Below, piece after piece: positions 52,980 through 61,592 of a stretch of DNA of 64,000 nt (the first letter of the stretch is position 1; each line of letters opens with the position of its first letter). The notes beneath the pieces are model-generated. The model saw nothing but the letters and a program-made list of their open reading frames with translations, had not been told where the DNA came from and did not search any database. The position numbers were made by a program, and so were the translations under genes. Origin of the DNA: Parapedobacter koreensis (GTDB lineage: Bacteria; Bacteroidota; Bacteroidia; Sphingobacteriales; Sphingobacteriaceae); contig NZ_FNZR01000002.1 in NCBI RefSeq assembly GCF_900109365.1, positions 310,001 through 374,000 of the forward strand, in the 5' to 3' direction.

Positions 52980-53738
52980 ATGAAAACAAGTAACAGACAA
53001 AAAGCAATTGCCTTCACAGCAGGTTTTGAAACAGGGGCATTACATCTATTGGATTATCTCCATCCCACAAAATACATCGAACACGAGGTCGCTGCCCCTG
53101 ACGGTGTAGAAGGAATGGCAGGGCTGTTGAACATTCTTCCGGAGGGGTCGCCAAAACCCAATATCGTGCGTGCCATTGAAGACGGGGACACCGTATTCAC
53201 GCACACGGAATATAACTTCTTCGGACGCCAGGCGGCCATAGATATTTTCCGTTTCGAAGATGGGCTCATTGTGGAACATTGGGACAATATACAGGAGTTT
53301 GCCCTGCCAAATCCAAGCGGCAGGACCATGATAGACGGCACTACGGAAGTAAAAGACCCGGACAAAACAGATGAAAACAAAGCACTGGTCAGCAATTTTG
53401 TGAATGAAGTTTATGTACAGGGCAAAGTTGATAAGCTTGCTGGTTACTTTGATGGCGACAATTATATCCAACACAGTCCATCGGTTGCGGATGGCCTTTC
53501 CGGCTTTAAAAAACAATTGGGCGAATGGTCGGCAAAAGGGATAAAGTACGATACTATCCACAAGGTTCTGGGCGAAGGCAATTTTGTTCTCGTAATCAGC
53601 GAAGGTCAATCCAATGGAAAACATACCGCATTTTATGACCTGTTCAGCGTTGAGAACGGAAAAATAGCCGAGCATTGGGATATCATCATGGAAATTCCAC
53701 CAAGGGAGGCCTGGAAAAATGATAATGGTAAATTCTAA
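52980..53738 (+). CDS. Tandem SnoaL-like (NTF2-like) domain protein
   Basis: 252 residues. Two copies of the fold: residues about 5-115 (QKAIAFTAGFETGALHLLDYL, then FDIFRFEDGLIVEHWDNIQE) and 130-245 (VSNFVNEVYVQGKVDKLAGYFDGDNYIQHSP, FYDLFSVENGKIAEHWDIIME). The HWD motif is characteristic of predicted SnoaL-like aldol-condensation enzymes. ATG at 52980; a longer frame from 52611 reads through the SDR gene and is rejected. Confidence 0.88.
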   Translation: MKTSNRQKAIAFTAGFETGALHLLDYLHPTKYIEHEVAAPDGVEGMAGLLNILPEGSPKPNIVRAIEDGDTVFTHTEYNFFGRQAAIDIFRFEDGLIVEHWDNIQEFALPNPSGRTMIDGTTEVKDPDKTDENKALVSNFVNEVYVQGKVDKLAGYFDGDNYIQHSPSVADGLSGFKKQLGEWSAKGIKYDTIHKVLGEGNFVLVISEGQSNGKHTAFYDLFSVENGKIAEHWDIIMEIPPREAWKNDNGKF

Positions 53739-54015
53739 TACCGTGTTTCTAACCCAAAGCCAGATACAAATAGTTTCAATGGCTTTTAGTTAATATCTAT
53801 GGAGCAGTGGAAAACGATACAAAGTGATCCTGATAAGGGTTTCCAAATGCATCCCTGTTGGCTTCGCTATTGCTTTTGACTACCCTGCCATACCCGTCGT
53901 AAAACATCGTTACCCGCATAGGCCAACGCGGGTTCCCAAAAAGGACCAAACCTCATTAAAAAAAAGCGCTTGATCAAAAAAATCAAAATATACTTTATAA
54001 ATGCGCAAAACAACC
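53739..54015. other. Intergenic region upstream of tRNA-Leu
   Basis: About 280 bp up to the tRNA promoter, with no gene or repeat that I can support. Confidence 0.4.
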
Positions 54016-54023
54016 TATATTTG
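53994..54023 (+). promoter_or_regulatory. Promoter of tRNA-Leu
   Basis: TTT at 53994-53996, 19-nt spacer, and TATATTTG at 54016-54023, an exact -7 box. Confidence 0.75.
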
Positions 54024-54058
54024 CAGCCCGATAGGGTCTTAGTAAAAGACCGTCAGTT

Positions 54059-54144
54059 GCCTAGGTGGTGGAACTGGTAGACACGCAGGACTTAAAATCC
54101 TGTTCGCCCTAAAGCGAGTGCGGGTTCGATTCCCGCCCTAGGTA
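54059..54144 (+). tRNA. tRNA-Leu(TAA)
   Basis: Class II tRNA with long variable arm: acceptor GCCTAGG/CCTAGGT (terminal G-T pair), anticodon stem CAGGA/TCCTG with loop CTTAAAA (anticodon TAA), variable arm TTCGCCCTAAAGCGAGT, T-loop TTCGATT. CCA not encoded. Confidence 0.95.
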
Positions 54145-54156
54145 CGAAAATCACAG

Positions 54157-54193
54157 ACCGTATGTCCAACGTATGTTGGATATACGGTTTTTT
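54157..54193 (+). terminator. Terminator of tRNA-Leu
   Basis: 14-bp stem with one wobble (ACCGTATGTCCAAC / GTTGGATATACGGT), four-base loop, then TTTTTT. Confidence 0.85.
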
Positions 54194-54194
54194 G

Positions 54195-54490
54195 TTATAC
54201 ATCTGTCTTTGAGCACTGGTATTCCTGCACCAATACATCCGCCGGTATCTGCATCGCCTCATGAAGCCTCCGTATCATATTGATGGAAAGCTTACGTTTG
54301 CGGTTCAATATATATTGGGAAATGTTGTCTTCGGTTCGACCTCTATCCGGCTTAGTTATTTTCAAAGTGCATTTTCAGGCCCCCAAAGCCGATATTCTTC
54401 TCAAATCTTTTACAAAGCGGTTCGATTGTGTCGACTAAAACGTGCTATCGCTACCTGATCGTATTTTTTTGCCTGCGCAGTCATCTTTAT
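54195..54490 (-). pseudogene. Decayed HigA-like helix-turn-helix antitoxin
   Basis: On the minus strand 54195-54374 encodes NISQYILNRKRKLSINMIRRL followed by HEAMQIPADVLVQ, closely resembling the DNA-binding half of HigA-type antitoxins (recognition helix then LH-x-x-x-IPA-x-VLI). The frame is blocked by TGA at 54375-54377. Upstream in other frames lie an ATG start near 54488 (TAQAKKYDQVAIARF) and DTIEPLCKRFEKNIGFGG, consistent with one antitoxin gene broken by two frameshifts. No toxin partner is seen. Remains of toxin-antitoxin genes next to a tRNA suggest a former mobile insertion. Confidence 0.5.
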
Positions 54491-54588
54491 CATTTTTTTT
54501 GCGACATTTGCTCTACGTCCTGCTTTCAGGGCAGCCAAGTTTTATAAACTGTTATCAGATTGCTAAATCAATTTACCAATTCGCTATT

Positions 54589-57192
54589 ATGAAAATCCCA
54601 AACTGTCTGCGTACCTTGCTGCTTGTATTTCCCCTGCTGTTGTCCCATGCCCGTGCGGTTTCGGCAGATCCGGATATATCGATTATTACGGATGCCCAGC
54701 TAAGTCCGGTGGCGAGCCATGGATTAACCAAGTTGATCGGCATACTTGAGCGCAAACAGCTAACGTTTGAGACATTGACATCTACCGATGCGGCCAAAGG
54801 CCGGATTATACTGGTAACCGGCATTGCTCATGGGGACGGTTTGGCGGCAAGCCTGTTGAAAGCAGGCAACCATGCGGTGCCAAAAATGAAAGAGGCGCTG
54901 ACTATCTGGAACACCAGCTGGCAAAACAAGCCAGCCACCGTTGTCAGCGGATATGACGATACAGGCTTGATGTATGGGCTGCTTGATGTTGCCAACCGCA
55001 TCAGTTGGAGCACAGACCCTTCGGATCCACTGCATTTCGTAAAAGAAGTTACGTCATCGCCTGACATCAAAGAGCGCGGCATTGCGATGTACACGATGAA
55101 CCGCGCATACTGGGAAAGCCGTTTTTACGACGAGAACTTTTGGGCGCAATATTTCGACATGATGGCACAGAATCGGCTGAACATGCTCGAAATTCTATTT
55201 GGATATGAGAATGGTGGCTTTATGGCACCCTGTTACCCCTATTTTTTTAACGTGGACCAATATCCGGACGTAAAAATGGCCGATATCACCACGGAGCAAC
55301 AGCAACGGAATGTAACCACCATGCACCAAGTGATCAAGATGGCGCATGACCGTGGCATTGCCATTCGGCTCGGCATATGGGATCATGTATATCGAGGGGG
55401 TGTGCAGGCCGGTGGAAATCCGGATTTTGAATACCGTGAAGGCCATCCCTTGCCTTGGCAGGTGACCGGACTTGATTCTACCAACCTAAACCTGTATACC
55501 AAAGCGGCATTTGCCAAGTTCCTGAAGACATTCCCCGAGCTGGATGCCATCCTGTTTAAAACCAACAATGAATCCGGGCTCAAGGAAAGCGAATTGCATG
55601 CGTTCAGCCTGAATTTCTTCGAGACGGTCAAGGAAACGGCTCCGGATATGTTTATCGATATTCATGCGAAAGGCCTTACCGACGCATTGATAAAAAGTGC
55701 GACCGACATGGGTATCAAGTTCCGCATCGCACCCAAATTCTGGATGGAACAGATGGGGCTTCCTTTCAGCCCGACCCACATTAACCGGGAGGATCAGAAA
55801 AACCGGCGTCATGGGTACGCTGATCTATTGCGCTATCCGCAGCATTATCAAATGCTATGGAAACTATGGAACGGGGGCTCAACCCGGGTGTTCCTATGGG
55901 GCGACCCGGAATATGTGAGGCGCTTTGCGGCCAGCAGCCATTTGTATAACAGCGATGCTTATTCCGTGTATGAGCCCATGGCCACCAAAATGGAATCGCA
56001 AATGCATGATGCTGTACCTTTCCAACTGCTCAACCCCTCCTATTCGTATTATGAGTATGAATTTGAACGTTATTGGAACTTCTACCAGACCTTTGGATTG
56101 ATCGGGTACGACCCGAACACGCCGGATGAGGTGTGGGACAAGGAATTCGAGAAACGATTTGGAGAAAAGGCGGGGCCGCTGATCCGATCCGCCTTAAATG
56201 AAGCCAGCTGGGTATTGCCACGGATCGTGGGGGCCTGTTATCCCTACAGCTTTTTCCCGACGACCAGCGCTTGGCCTGAAAAGCAGCGTTTAGGGGATTT
56301 GCCGCTGTATGCGAAAGCGGAGGGCAGCGACCTACAGCAATTTGCCAGCTTTGACGAGGAAGCACGGGTCCTCTTGGGCGAGCTGGAAACGGCTAAAACG
56401 CTACCATCAACGACCAGCATGTGGCTGGCGCAGTTGGCTGCGGATATTAACCAAAAAGTCGCGGAAGCGGAAACCTTCATCGGAAGCCAAGACAACAAAG
56501 AGTTTAATTCGACGGTCACCGATCTCAGGATGCTCGCAAACTTAGCGCTTTACCATTCGCGCAGGATTCCAGCAGCGATAAGTTACTGTTTGTTCCTCCA
56601 TACGCAGGATGCTTCGGCGCTGGACGAAGCAATCAACCACGAAGCAAACGCGATCGAAGCGTGGTCGCAGCTGGTAAACGCTGCCGGCGATGTGTATGCG
56701 GATCCGATACTGATCGGTAAAAAACCGCTTTCGGGACACTGGAAAGATGAACTGGTATTACTAAACGGGGGACTGGAAAAATTGCAAGCAGAACGTTCGG
56801 CTTTTAAACCAAACGGACCGGCAACCACATCGCCCAGCTATAAGCCTACCGACGATCCGGAAAACAGCAAGTACTTTGCCATCAGCCACCGAGCTCCAGA
56901 CACTGCGGCCGTGGGGCTGCCCATCACCATACAGGTCCGCGTGCATGCGCCCGCAGGATTAAAATGGGTACACCTGCAATACCGCGCCATGAATCAATAT
57001 AAGGACTTTGAGATGTTGCCCATGTCTGCGACCGGCGAAAAAGATCTGTTCCAGGCAATTATACCCGCTGACCAGGTTGACCCACAGTACGACTTGATGT
57101 ATTTAATAGAAATGATGGACATGAACGGTAAAGGATTCATTTACCCCGACCTCAACAAAGAAACACCGTATAAAATAATCCACTTCAGATAA
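54589..57192 (+). CDS. Large secreted glycosidase-like protein
   Basis: 867 residues. A signal peptide (LRTLLLVFPLLLSHARAVSA) leads to a GH67/GH20-type N-terminal domain (IILVTGIAHGDGLAASLL, SGYDDTGLMYGLLDVANRI), then a TIM-barrel-like region (ERGIAMYTMNRAYWESRFYDE, NRLNMLEILFGY, DAILFKTNNESGLKE with acidic residues that could be catalytic), a helical region and a C-terminal beta-sandwich (PITIQVRVHAPAGLKWVHLQYR). I cannot assign a CAZy family. The start at 54589 gives the signal peptide; the frame extends upstream to 54442 without support. It is alone, ending convergent with, and 8 bp into, the acyl-CoA dehydrogenase gene. Confidence 0.75.
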   Translation: MKIPNCLRTLLLVFPLLLSHARAVSADPDISIITDAQLSPVASHGLTKLIGILERKQLTFETLTSTDAAKGRIILVTGIAHGDGLAASLLKAGNHAVPKMKEALTIWNTSWQNKPATVVSGYDDTGLMYGLLDVANRISWSTDPSDPLHFVKEVTSSPDIKERGIAMYTMNRAYWESRFYDENFWAQYFDMMAQNRLNMLEILFGYENGGFMAPCYPYFFNVDQYPDVKMADITTEQQQRNVTTMHQVIKMAHDRGIAIRLGIWDHVYRGGVQAGGNPDFEYREGHPLPWQVTGLDSTNLNLYTKAAFAKFLKTFPELDAILFKTNNESGLKESELHAFSLNFFETVKETAPDMFIDIHAKGLTDALIKSATDMGIKFRIAPKFWMEQMGLPFSPTHINREDQKNRRHGYADLLRYPQHYQMLWKLWNGGSTRVFLWGDPEYVRRFAASSHLYNSDAYSVYEPMATKMESQMHDAVPFQLLNPSYSYYEYEFERYWNFYQTFGLIGYDPNTPDEVWDKEFEKRFGEKAGPLIRSALNEASWVLPRIVGACYPYSFFPTTSAWPEKQRLGDLPLYAKAEGSDLQQFASFDEEARVLLGELETAKTLPSTTSMWLAQLAADINQKVAEAETFIGSQDNKEFNSTVTDLRMLANLALYHSRRIPAAISYCLFLHTQDASALDEAINHEANAIEAWSQLVNAAGDVYADPILIGKKPLSGHWKDELVLLNGGLEKLQAERSAFKPNGPATTSPSYKPTDDPENSKYFAISHRAPDTAAVGLPITIQVRVHAPAGLKWVHLQYRAMNQYKDFEMLPMSATGEKDLFQAIIPADQVDPQYDLMYLIEMMDMNGKGFIYPDLNKETPYKIIHFR

Positions 57193-58684
57193 AAGCAGAC
57201 CATTCGCTGGCTTCGCCAAACTCTTCTACAAGATGCGCATAGCCTTCAAGCGAGAGGTTTGAAGAAAGGTGGGCAATATCCATCCGGATATTCGTCAGGC
57301 AATTATCCACCAGATCGCTCCGGAAGCCTTTTTCGCCAAGGTCCAGGACATATCCTACACTTACCAGCCGGGCAATTATTTTGCCGAGATCCACCAGCCT
57401 TCTTTGGAGAATGTGTTCTCCCGATACGGAGCTGAGCTGCTCCTTGAAGTGAGGGGCCGACTTCTTTGTGAGCTCAAAGTGGGAAAGGAACGTATAAAAT
57501 CCGGATTCTTTCTGCTTTTTCATGAGCTTTAAGATGATTTCAGCAATCTGTGTGTAAAGCATTTCATTCGATCCTTCAAAAATCTGGAAGGGCCTGCTGT
57601 CCACGATTCCCCGCCCCGCGATGTGGCTGATTTTGTAGCCATTCGCGCCGGAAACTTGCAAGCACAGCTGGGCAGACTCCTGCATCAGATCGGTGACGAG
57701 CGCTTTCATACTGTTGGCTTCCAACCCTTCTGTTGCTAGGTTGTGCTGGATGCCACTGATGTTGCTGCTCCGGGCGCACATACCTGAGCAAATCGTATAA
57801 GCCGTCTGTATCCTTGACAGCTGGAATTGTACGGAATCTAATGTCAATAGGTTGCCGGCACCGACAATCCGGTTTTTACAATGCAGCAGCGCCTCGTCAA
57901 GCATCCGTTTGATAAAGCCCATTCCCATTCCCGGGAATTGCATCCGGCTCCTGTGCAGAATGTCCAACATCATTTTTATGCCCGTACTTTCCGGCTCCAG
58001 CCGATGGTAGCTGGGTACTTCGACGTCAATGCTGTTCAAGCCATACGGGATCATGTACAGTCCCAGGTTGCTGTATAGTGATTCTACCTTGATCTGTTGC
58101 TTGGCTATGGCATCATTTGTCAAAAAGAAGTCGACATCCCGGGACAAATTTCCATCGCCCAGATCTTTCCGCGCCGCTACCAGCCAGTAATCGGCCTGCC
58201 CTGTCAACCCCTGCCAATGTTTGCGCCCTTGTATCGTATACATTCCACCGGCTTCTTTATAGGCCGTCCGCATATTCAGCGCATCACTTCCAAAATCGGG
58301 CTCTGTGATCATCAATCCGCCCATATGCTGCCCTTTGAGAAATGCGGATAATACCTCCTCTTTTAGCCGCACATTGCCATATTTCGCAAGCGGCTCCAGA
58401 AATAGGGCGATATTAATGCCGAAAGTCAACGATAAGGACAGGGATTCATACGATGCGGCCGACAGCAGACTAAGGCACTCTTTCACAATACATCCTCTAC
58501 CACCGTATGCTTTGGGAATAGCTACGGAAAGTGGCTGCGTGTCCATGATATCTATCCAGATGTGCGGAGGCAATCCCCGCTCCAGGCTCAACTCATTGAT
58601 ATCATGCTGTTCATGGAAGACCTTTTTAAGTGCTTGCTTAAATTTAGAGATGAATATAAGTAAATCAGCATCGTAGTCGCCCAT
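57185..58684 (-). CDS. Acyl-CoA dehydrogenase family protein
   Basis: 499 residues, somewhat longer than typical (380-400). MITEPDFGSDALNMRT and HWQGLTGQADYWLVAARK are the FAD-binding middle-domain motifs; IFEGSNEMLYTQIAEIIL holds the C-terminal helical-domain signature, with the usual Glu position near it. Extra C-terminal helices (residues 400-499) account for the length. It should oxidise an acyl-CoA, substrate unknown. No beta-oxidation partners adjoin it. Confidence 0.9.
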   Translation of the reverse strand: MGDYDADLLIFISKFKQALKKVFHEQHDINELSLERGLPPHIWIDIMDTQPLSVAIPKAYGGRGCIVKECLSLLSAASYESLSLSLTFGINIALFLEPLAKYGNVRLKEEVLSAFLKGQHMGGLMITEPDFGSDALNMRTAYKEAGGMYTIQGRKHWQGLTGQADYWLVAARKDLGDGNLSRDVDFFLTNDAIAKQQIKVESLYSNLGLYMIPYGLNSIDVEVPSYHRLEPESTGIKMMLDILHRSRMQFPGMGMGFIKRMLDEALLHCKNRIVGAGNLLTLDSVQFQLSRIQTAYTICSGMCARSSNISGIQHNLATEGLEANSMKALVTDLMQESAQLCLQVSGANGYKISHIAGRGIVDSRPFQIFEGSNEMLYTQIAEIILKLMKKQKESGFYTFLSHFELTKKSAPHFKEQLSSVSGEHILQRRLVDLGKIIARLVSVGYVLDLGEKGFRSDLVDNCLTNIRMDIAHLSSNLSLEGYAHLVEEFGEASEWSAFI

Positions 58685-58769
58685 GTTTTCTGCCCGTTGT
58701 TTAATGAAAGGTGGACAAATTTATGTATTCAATTTGGAAAAGACACCATGCAGCGTGGGAAAAATAACG

Positions 58770-58777
58770 TACCTTTG
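58770..58777 (+). promoter_or_regulatory. -7 box upstream of the DEAD-box helicase
   Basis: TACCTTTG matches TAnnTTTG. A transcript starting just after it could not include an ATG at 58683, which supports the TTG start at 58854. Confidence 0.5.
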
Positions 58778-58853
58778 CGCCGTCCTTTCTAATCATCCGT
58801 ATTCGACGGGATGCTGGTGTTGTCATACATTCAACACGTTAAATTTATATAAT

Positions 58854-60104
58854 TTGCAATTTTCATCATTCAATCTTTCTGAGCCCCTATTATCGGCTCT
58901 GGAAAAAGCGGGATACCACACCCCTACCCCTATACAGGCGCAGGCTATCCCGACCATCATGCAGAAACGGGATGTTTTGGCATGTGCACAAACCGGAACG
59001 GGCAAGACGGCTTCGTTTGCCTTACCCCTTATCGAACTGCTTTTGCATCAGGGCACAGGGAGGCCTGCAGGTCCTAAGGCACTTATCTTAGCCCCTACAC
59101 GTGAACTCGCCATTCAAATAGGCGAAAATATTGGCATATATGCTGCACTGACCCGCATTAAACACGCCGTCGTATTCGGTGGGGTTTCCATCAATAATCA
59201 GATTGGTGAACTCCGCAAGCGGCCGGAAATCCTCGTGGCTACTCCGGGCAGGCTGCTGGACTTGTTAAACCAGGGTGCAGTTTCCCTTAGTGCCATCGGC
59301 TTTCTGGTACTCGATGAAGCAGACCGCATGCTGGACATGGGTTTTATCAAAGACATCAAAAAAATCATCAGCTTGGTTCCCGACAGGCGGCAGACACTGC
59401 TATTTTCGGCTACCATGCCCAAAAACATCGAGGATTTTGCCCAAGCTATCCTGACTAATCCCGAACGGATTGCGGTGACTCCTGTATCTTCAACGGCTGA
59501 AAAAATCGAACAACTGGTCTTTCCGGTCGCCAAATCAGATAAGCCGGGGTTGCTGGAGCACCTCATCAAGCAGGAGAAAGACGGCTACATCCTTGTCTTT
59601 TCCCGCACCAAGCACGGTGCGGACCGCATCGTCCGGAAATTGAAGCAGTCCCGCATCACCGCAGAGGCCATACATGGCAACAAGTCGCAGCAGGCGAGGC
59701 AAAAGGCGCTGAAACAATTTAAGGATGGAACGATCAAGGTTTTGGTCGCCACGGATATTGCCGCCCGTGGCATCGATGTGGATAACCTCCACCTGGTGAT
59801 TAATTATGATCTGCCCAATGAACCGGAAACCTATGTACACCGCATCGGGCGTACCGGCAGGGCCGGTGCGAGCGGACGGGCATGGTCTTTTTGCGATATC
59901 GAAGAACGTGAATACTTGTGGGATATCCAACAACTGATAGGCAGGGAAATCGACCGGAATACGGATCATCCGTTTCCCATGGATGGCACGGTATCATTCG
60001 CGAAACCGCAAAAGCAGCAGCCAGCACGCTCCGCAAATCATCCGCAAAAAAACAAGCGGAATAAAAACAAAAGGAAAACAAAACGGGCCTATTCAGCGGC
60101 ATAA
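58854..60104 (+). CDS. DEAD-box RNA helicase (RhlE-like)
   Basis: 416 residues from a TTG start. All helicase motifs are in order: Q motif (FSSFNLSEPLLSALEKAGYHTPTPIQAQA), I AQTGTGKT, Ia PTRELAIQ, II DEAD, III SAT, IV VFSRTKHGAD, V ATDIAARGIDVDN, VI HRIGRTGRAG, and a basic tail (KNKRNKNKRKTKRAYSAA) for RNA binding. It unwinds RNA during ribosome assembly, decay or cold adaptation. The TTG at 58854 is chosen because residues before the Q motif do not resemble the family and a -7 box lies at 58770. Confidence 0.93.
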   Translation: MQFSSFNLSEPLLSALEKAGYHTPTPIQAQAIPTIMQKRDVLACAQTGTGKTASFALPLIELLLHQGTGRPAGPKALILAPTRELAIQIGENIGIYAALTRIKHAVVFGGVSINNQIGELRKRPEILVATPGRLLDLLNQGAVSLSAIGFLVLDEADRMLDMGFIKDIKKIISLVPDRRQTLLFSATMPKNIEDFAQAILTNPERIAVTPVSSTAEKIEQLVFPVAKSDKPGLLEHLIKQEKDGYILVFSRTKHGADRIVRKLKQSRITAEAIHGNKSQQARQKALKQFKDGTIKVLVATDIAARGIDVDNLHLVINYDLPNEPETYVHRIGRTGRAGASGRAWSFCDIEEREYLWDIQQLIGREIDRNTDHPFPMDGTVSFAKPQKQQPARSANHPQKNKRNKNKRKTKRAYSAA

Positions 60105-60122
60105 GATCGCTGGATAGGCCCG
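60084..60122 (-). terminator. Terminator of the desaturase gene, overlapping the helicase stop
   Basis: 15-bp stem with one wobble (CGGGCCTATTCAGCG / CGCTGGATAGGCCCG), 9-nt loop. On the minus strand it is followed by TTTTGTTTTCC, so it mainly serves the desaturase gene while lying over the helicase stop codon. Confidence 0.75.
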
Positions 60123-60147
60123 CATGGGTCGGCATGCTTGTTTCGTA

Positions 60148-61215
60148 CTATGCGATACCGAGCCGGTAGATATGCCGTAGGTGGGACATGAAGGCATGTC
60201 CCATGGTACGGTGTTCGAGATAAACGACACCGAATTCCTTGCAGGTTTCTTTGACCAGTTTGTTTATGGCGGGGTAATGCACGTGACTGATGCGGGGGAA
60301 AAGATGGTGCTCTACTTGAAAATTAAGCCCGCCGAGTAACCAAGATACCAACCGATTGTCCGTCGAAAAATTGGATGTCGTGCTGAGCTGGTGTATCATC
60401 CATTCCTGTTCGATCTTACCTGATGTGGTATCAATTGCCGGAAACTGGGTTCCCTCGACCACGTGTGCCAACTGGAATACCACCGCTAAGCAGAATCCGC
60501 AGGATATCCCGACAACGAGCCACCCAAGCAGGGCTGGGAGCCATCCAACCATGGTAATGGGAATGATCAGGTAAATGCCCACATAACCTATTTTGGTTGC
60601 CCAGAAAATCAGGTGTTCGCGCAATGGCATCGATTTCCGTTCGGCTTTGATACCCATTTTTCCGCTAAAGTATTTTTCAAAATCTTGAAAAAACACCCAG
60701 GCAATATAGGATATGCCATACAGCACAAACCAATAGGCAAACTGAAACCGATGGTACCACCGATGTGGTTGGTCGGCATGCGTGCGCATGAACTTAATGT
60801 CGATATCGTGGTCCAGGCCATCCACATTCGTGTAGGTGTGGTGGCTAATGTTATGTTTCTGTTTCCAGAAATAAATCGTGCCACCAAGCATGTTTAGCGA
60901 GTAAGCGGATATGGTATTAAGCCAGGTTTTCTTGGAGAAACTCTGGTGCCCCCCTTCATGCATGATGTTAAATCCGATGGCAGCGAGGTTTGCCCCCAAT
61001 AGGGCACAAATAAAAATGCATCCCCATATAGGCATGGGAAGGAAAAGCAGCACGGCGTAAAATCCGATGGCTCCCGCTAATAAGGCGATGCTTTTGATAT
61101 ACAACCTGGTATTACCGGTATTGGATAGGTTATTGGTTTTAAAATATTGATTAACGCGTGAACGAAGCGCCGCTGAAAAGGCTTTGTTGCAGTTATTGAA
61201 ACTGGTTTTGGACAT
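60148..61215 (-). CDS. Membrane fatty acid desaturase
   Basis: 355 residues. Membrane helices at about residues 45-90 and 175-240 flank histidine clusters: HEGGHQ, HNISHH, and QVEHHLFP, the three-box di-iron signature of acyl-lipid desaturases. It would introduce a double bond into membrane fatty acids using O2. Start at 61215 is preferred to 61272, which lies inside the cold-shock terminator. It follows the cold-shock gene; the pairing hints at cold adaptation of membranes. Confidence 0.93.
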   Translation of the reverse strand: MSKTSFNNCNKAFSAALRSRVNQYFKTNNLSNTGNTRLYIKSIALLAGAIGFYAVLLFLPMPIWGCIFICALLGANLAAIGFNIMHEGGHQSFSKKTWLNTISAYSLNMLGGTIYFWKQKHNISHHTYTNVDGLDHDIDIKFMRTHADQPHRWYHRFQFAYWFVLYGISYIAWVFFQDFEKYFSGKMGIKAERKSMPLREHLIFWATKIGYVGIYLIIPITMVGWLPALLGWLVVGISCGFCLAVVFQLAHVVEGTQFPAIDTTSGKIEQEWMIHQLSTTSNFSTDNRLVSWLLGGLNFQVEHHLFPRISHVHYPAINKLVKETCKEFGVVYLEHRTMGHAFMSHLRHIYRLGIA

Positions 61216-61236
61216 AAAAATGGGTATTAAAAACAA

Positions 61237-61265
61237 AACCACCCGGTGAGTAACACCGGATGGTT
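61237..61265 (-). terminator. Terminator of the cold-shock gene
   Basis: 12-bp stem with one imperfect pair (AACCACCCGGTG / CACCGGATGGTT), loop AGTAA, followed on the minus strand by TTTTGTTTTTA. Confidence 0.8.
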
Positions 61266-61291
61266 TACACAATATCTGAAAAAAAGAAAAT

Positions 61292-61483
61292 TTATATCAA
61301 TTTGACATTTACCGCGTTCGGGCCCTTTTGGCCGTGGGCTACTTCAAATGAAACTTCGCTTGCCTCGTGGATATTATCAACCAATCCCGATGAATGGACA
61401 AAAATATCACGTCCACCGTCATTAGGAGTGATGAATCCGAAACCCTTGGTTTCATTGAAAAATTTAACTTTGCCTTGTTGCAT
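61292..61483 (-). CDS. Cold-shock domain protein (CspA family)
   Basis: 63 residues, a single cold-shock domain. RNP1 KGFGFI and RNP2 DIFVH are both present, giving the nucleic-acid-binding surface. It probably acts as an RNA chaperone. It ends at a clear terminator; the desaturase follows on the same strand. Confidence 0.95.
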   Translation of the reverse strand: MQQGKVKFFNETKGFGFITPNDGGRDIFVHSSGLVDNIHEASEVSFEVAHGQKGPNAVNVKLI

Positions 61484-61592
61484 GGCTACTTTATAAAATA
61501 AAAAACTTAATTAATTGCCATAAAGATAGCAATAAAATATTGAAAATCAGTATTTTTTTCCAATCTATCTCGCAGCAACCGAAAACTATCCC

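Noticed and set aside
52611-53738. Long frame joining the SDR region to the double SnoaL-like gene
   Set aside because: Its first 123 codons are the SDR gene read in the wrong frame; the ATG at 52980 begins the real domain.
54261-54458. 65-codon plus-strand frame after tRNA-Leu
   Set aside because: It is the antisense of the decayed antitoxin, and no family resemblance is visible in this frame.
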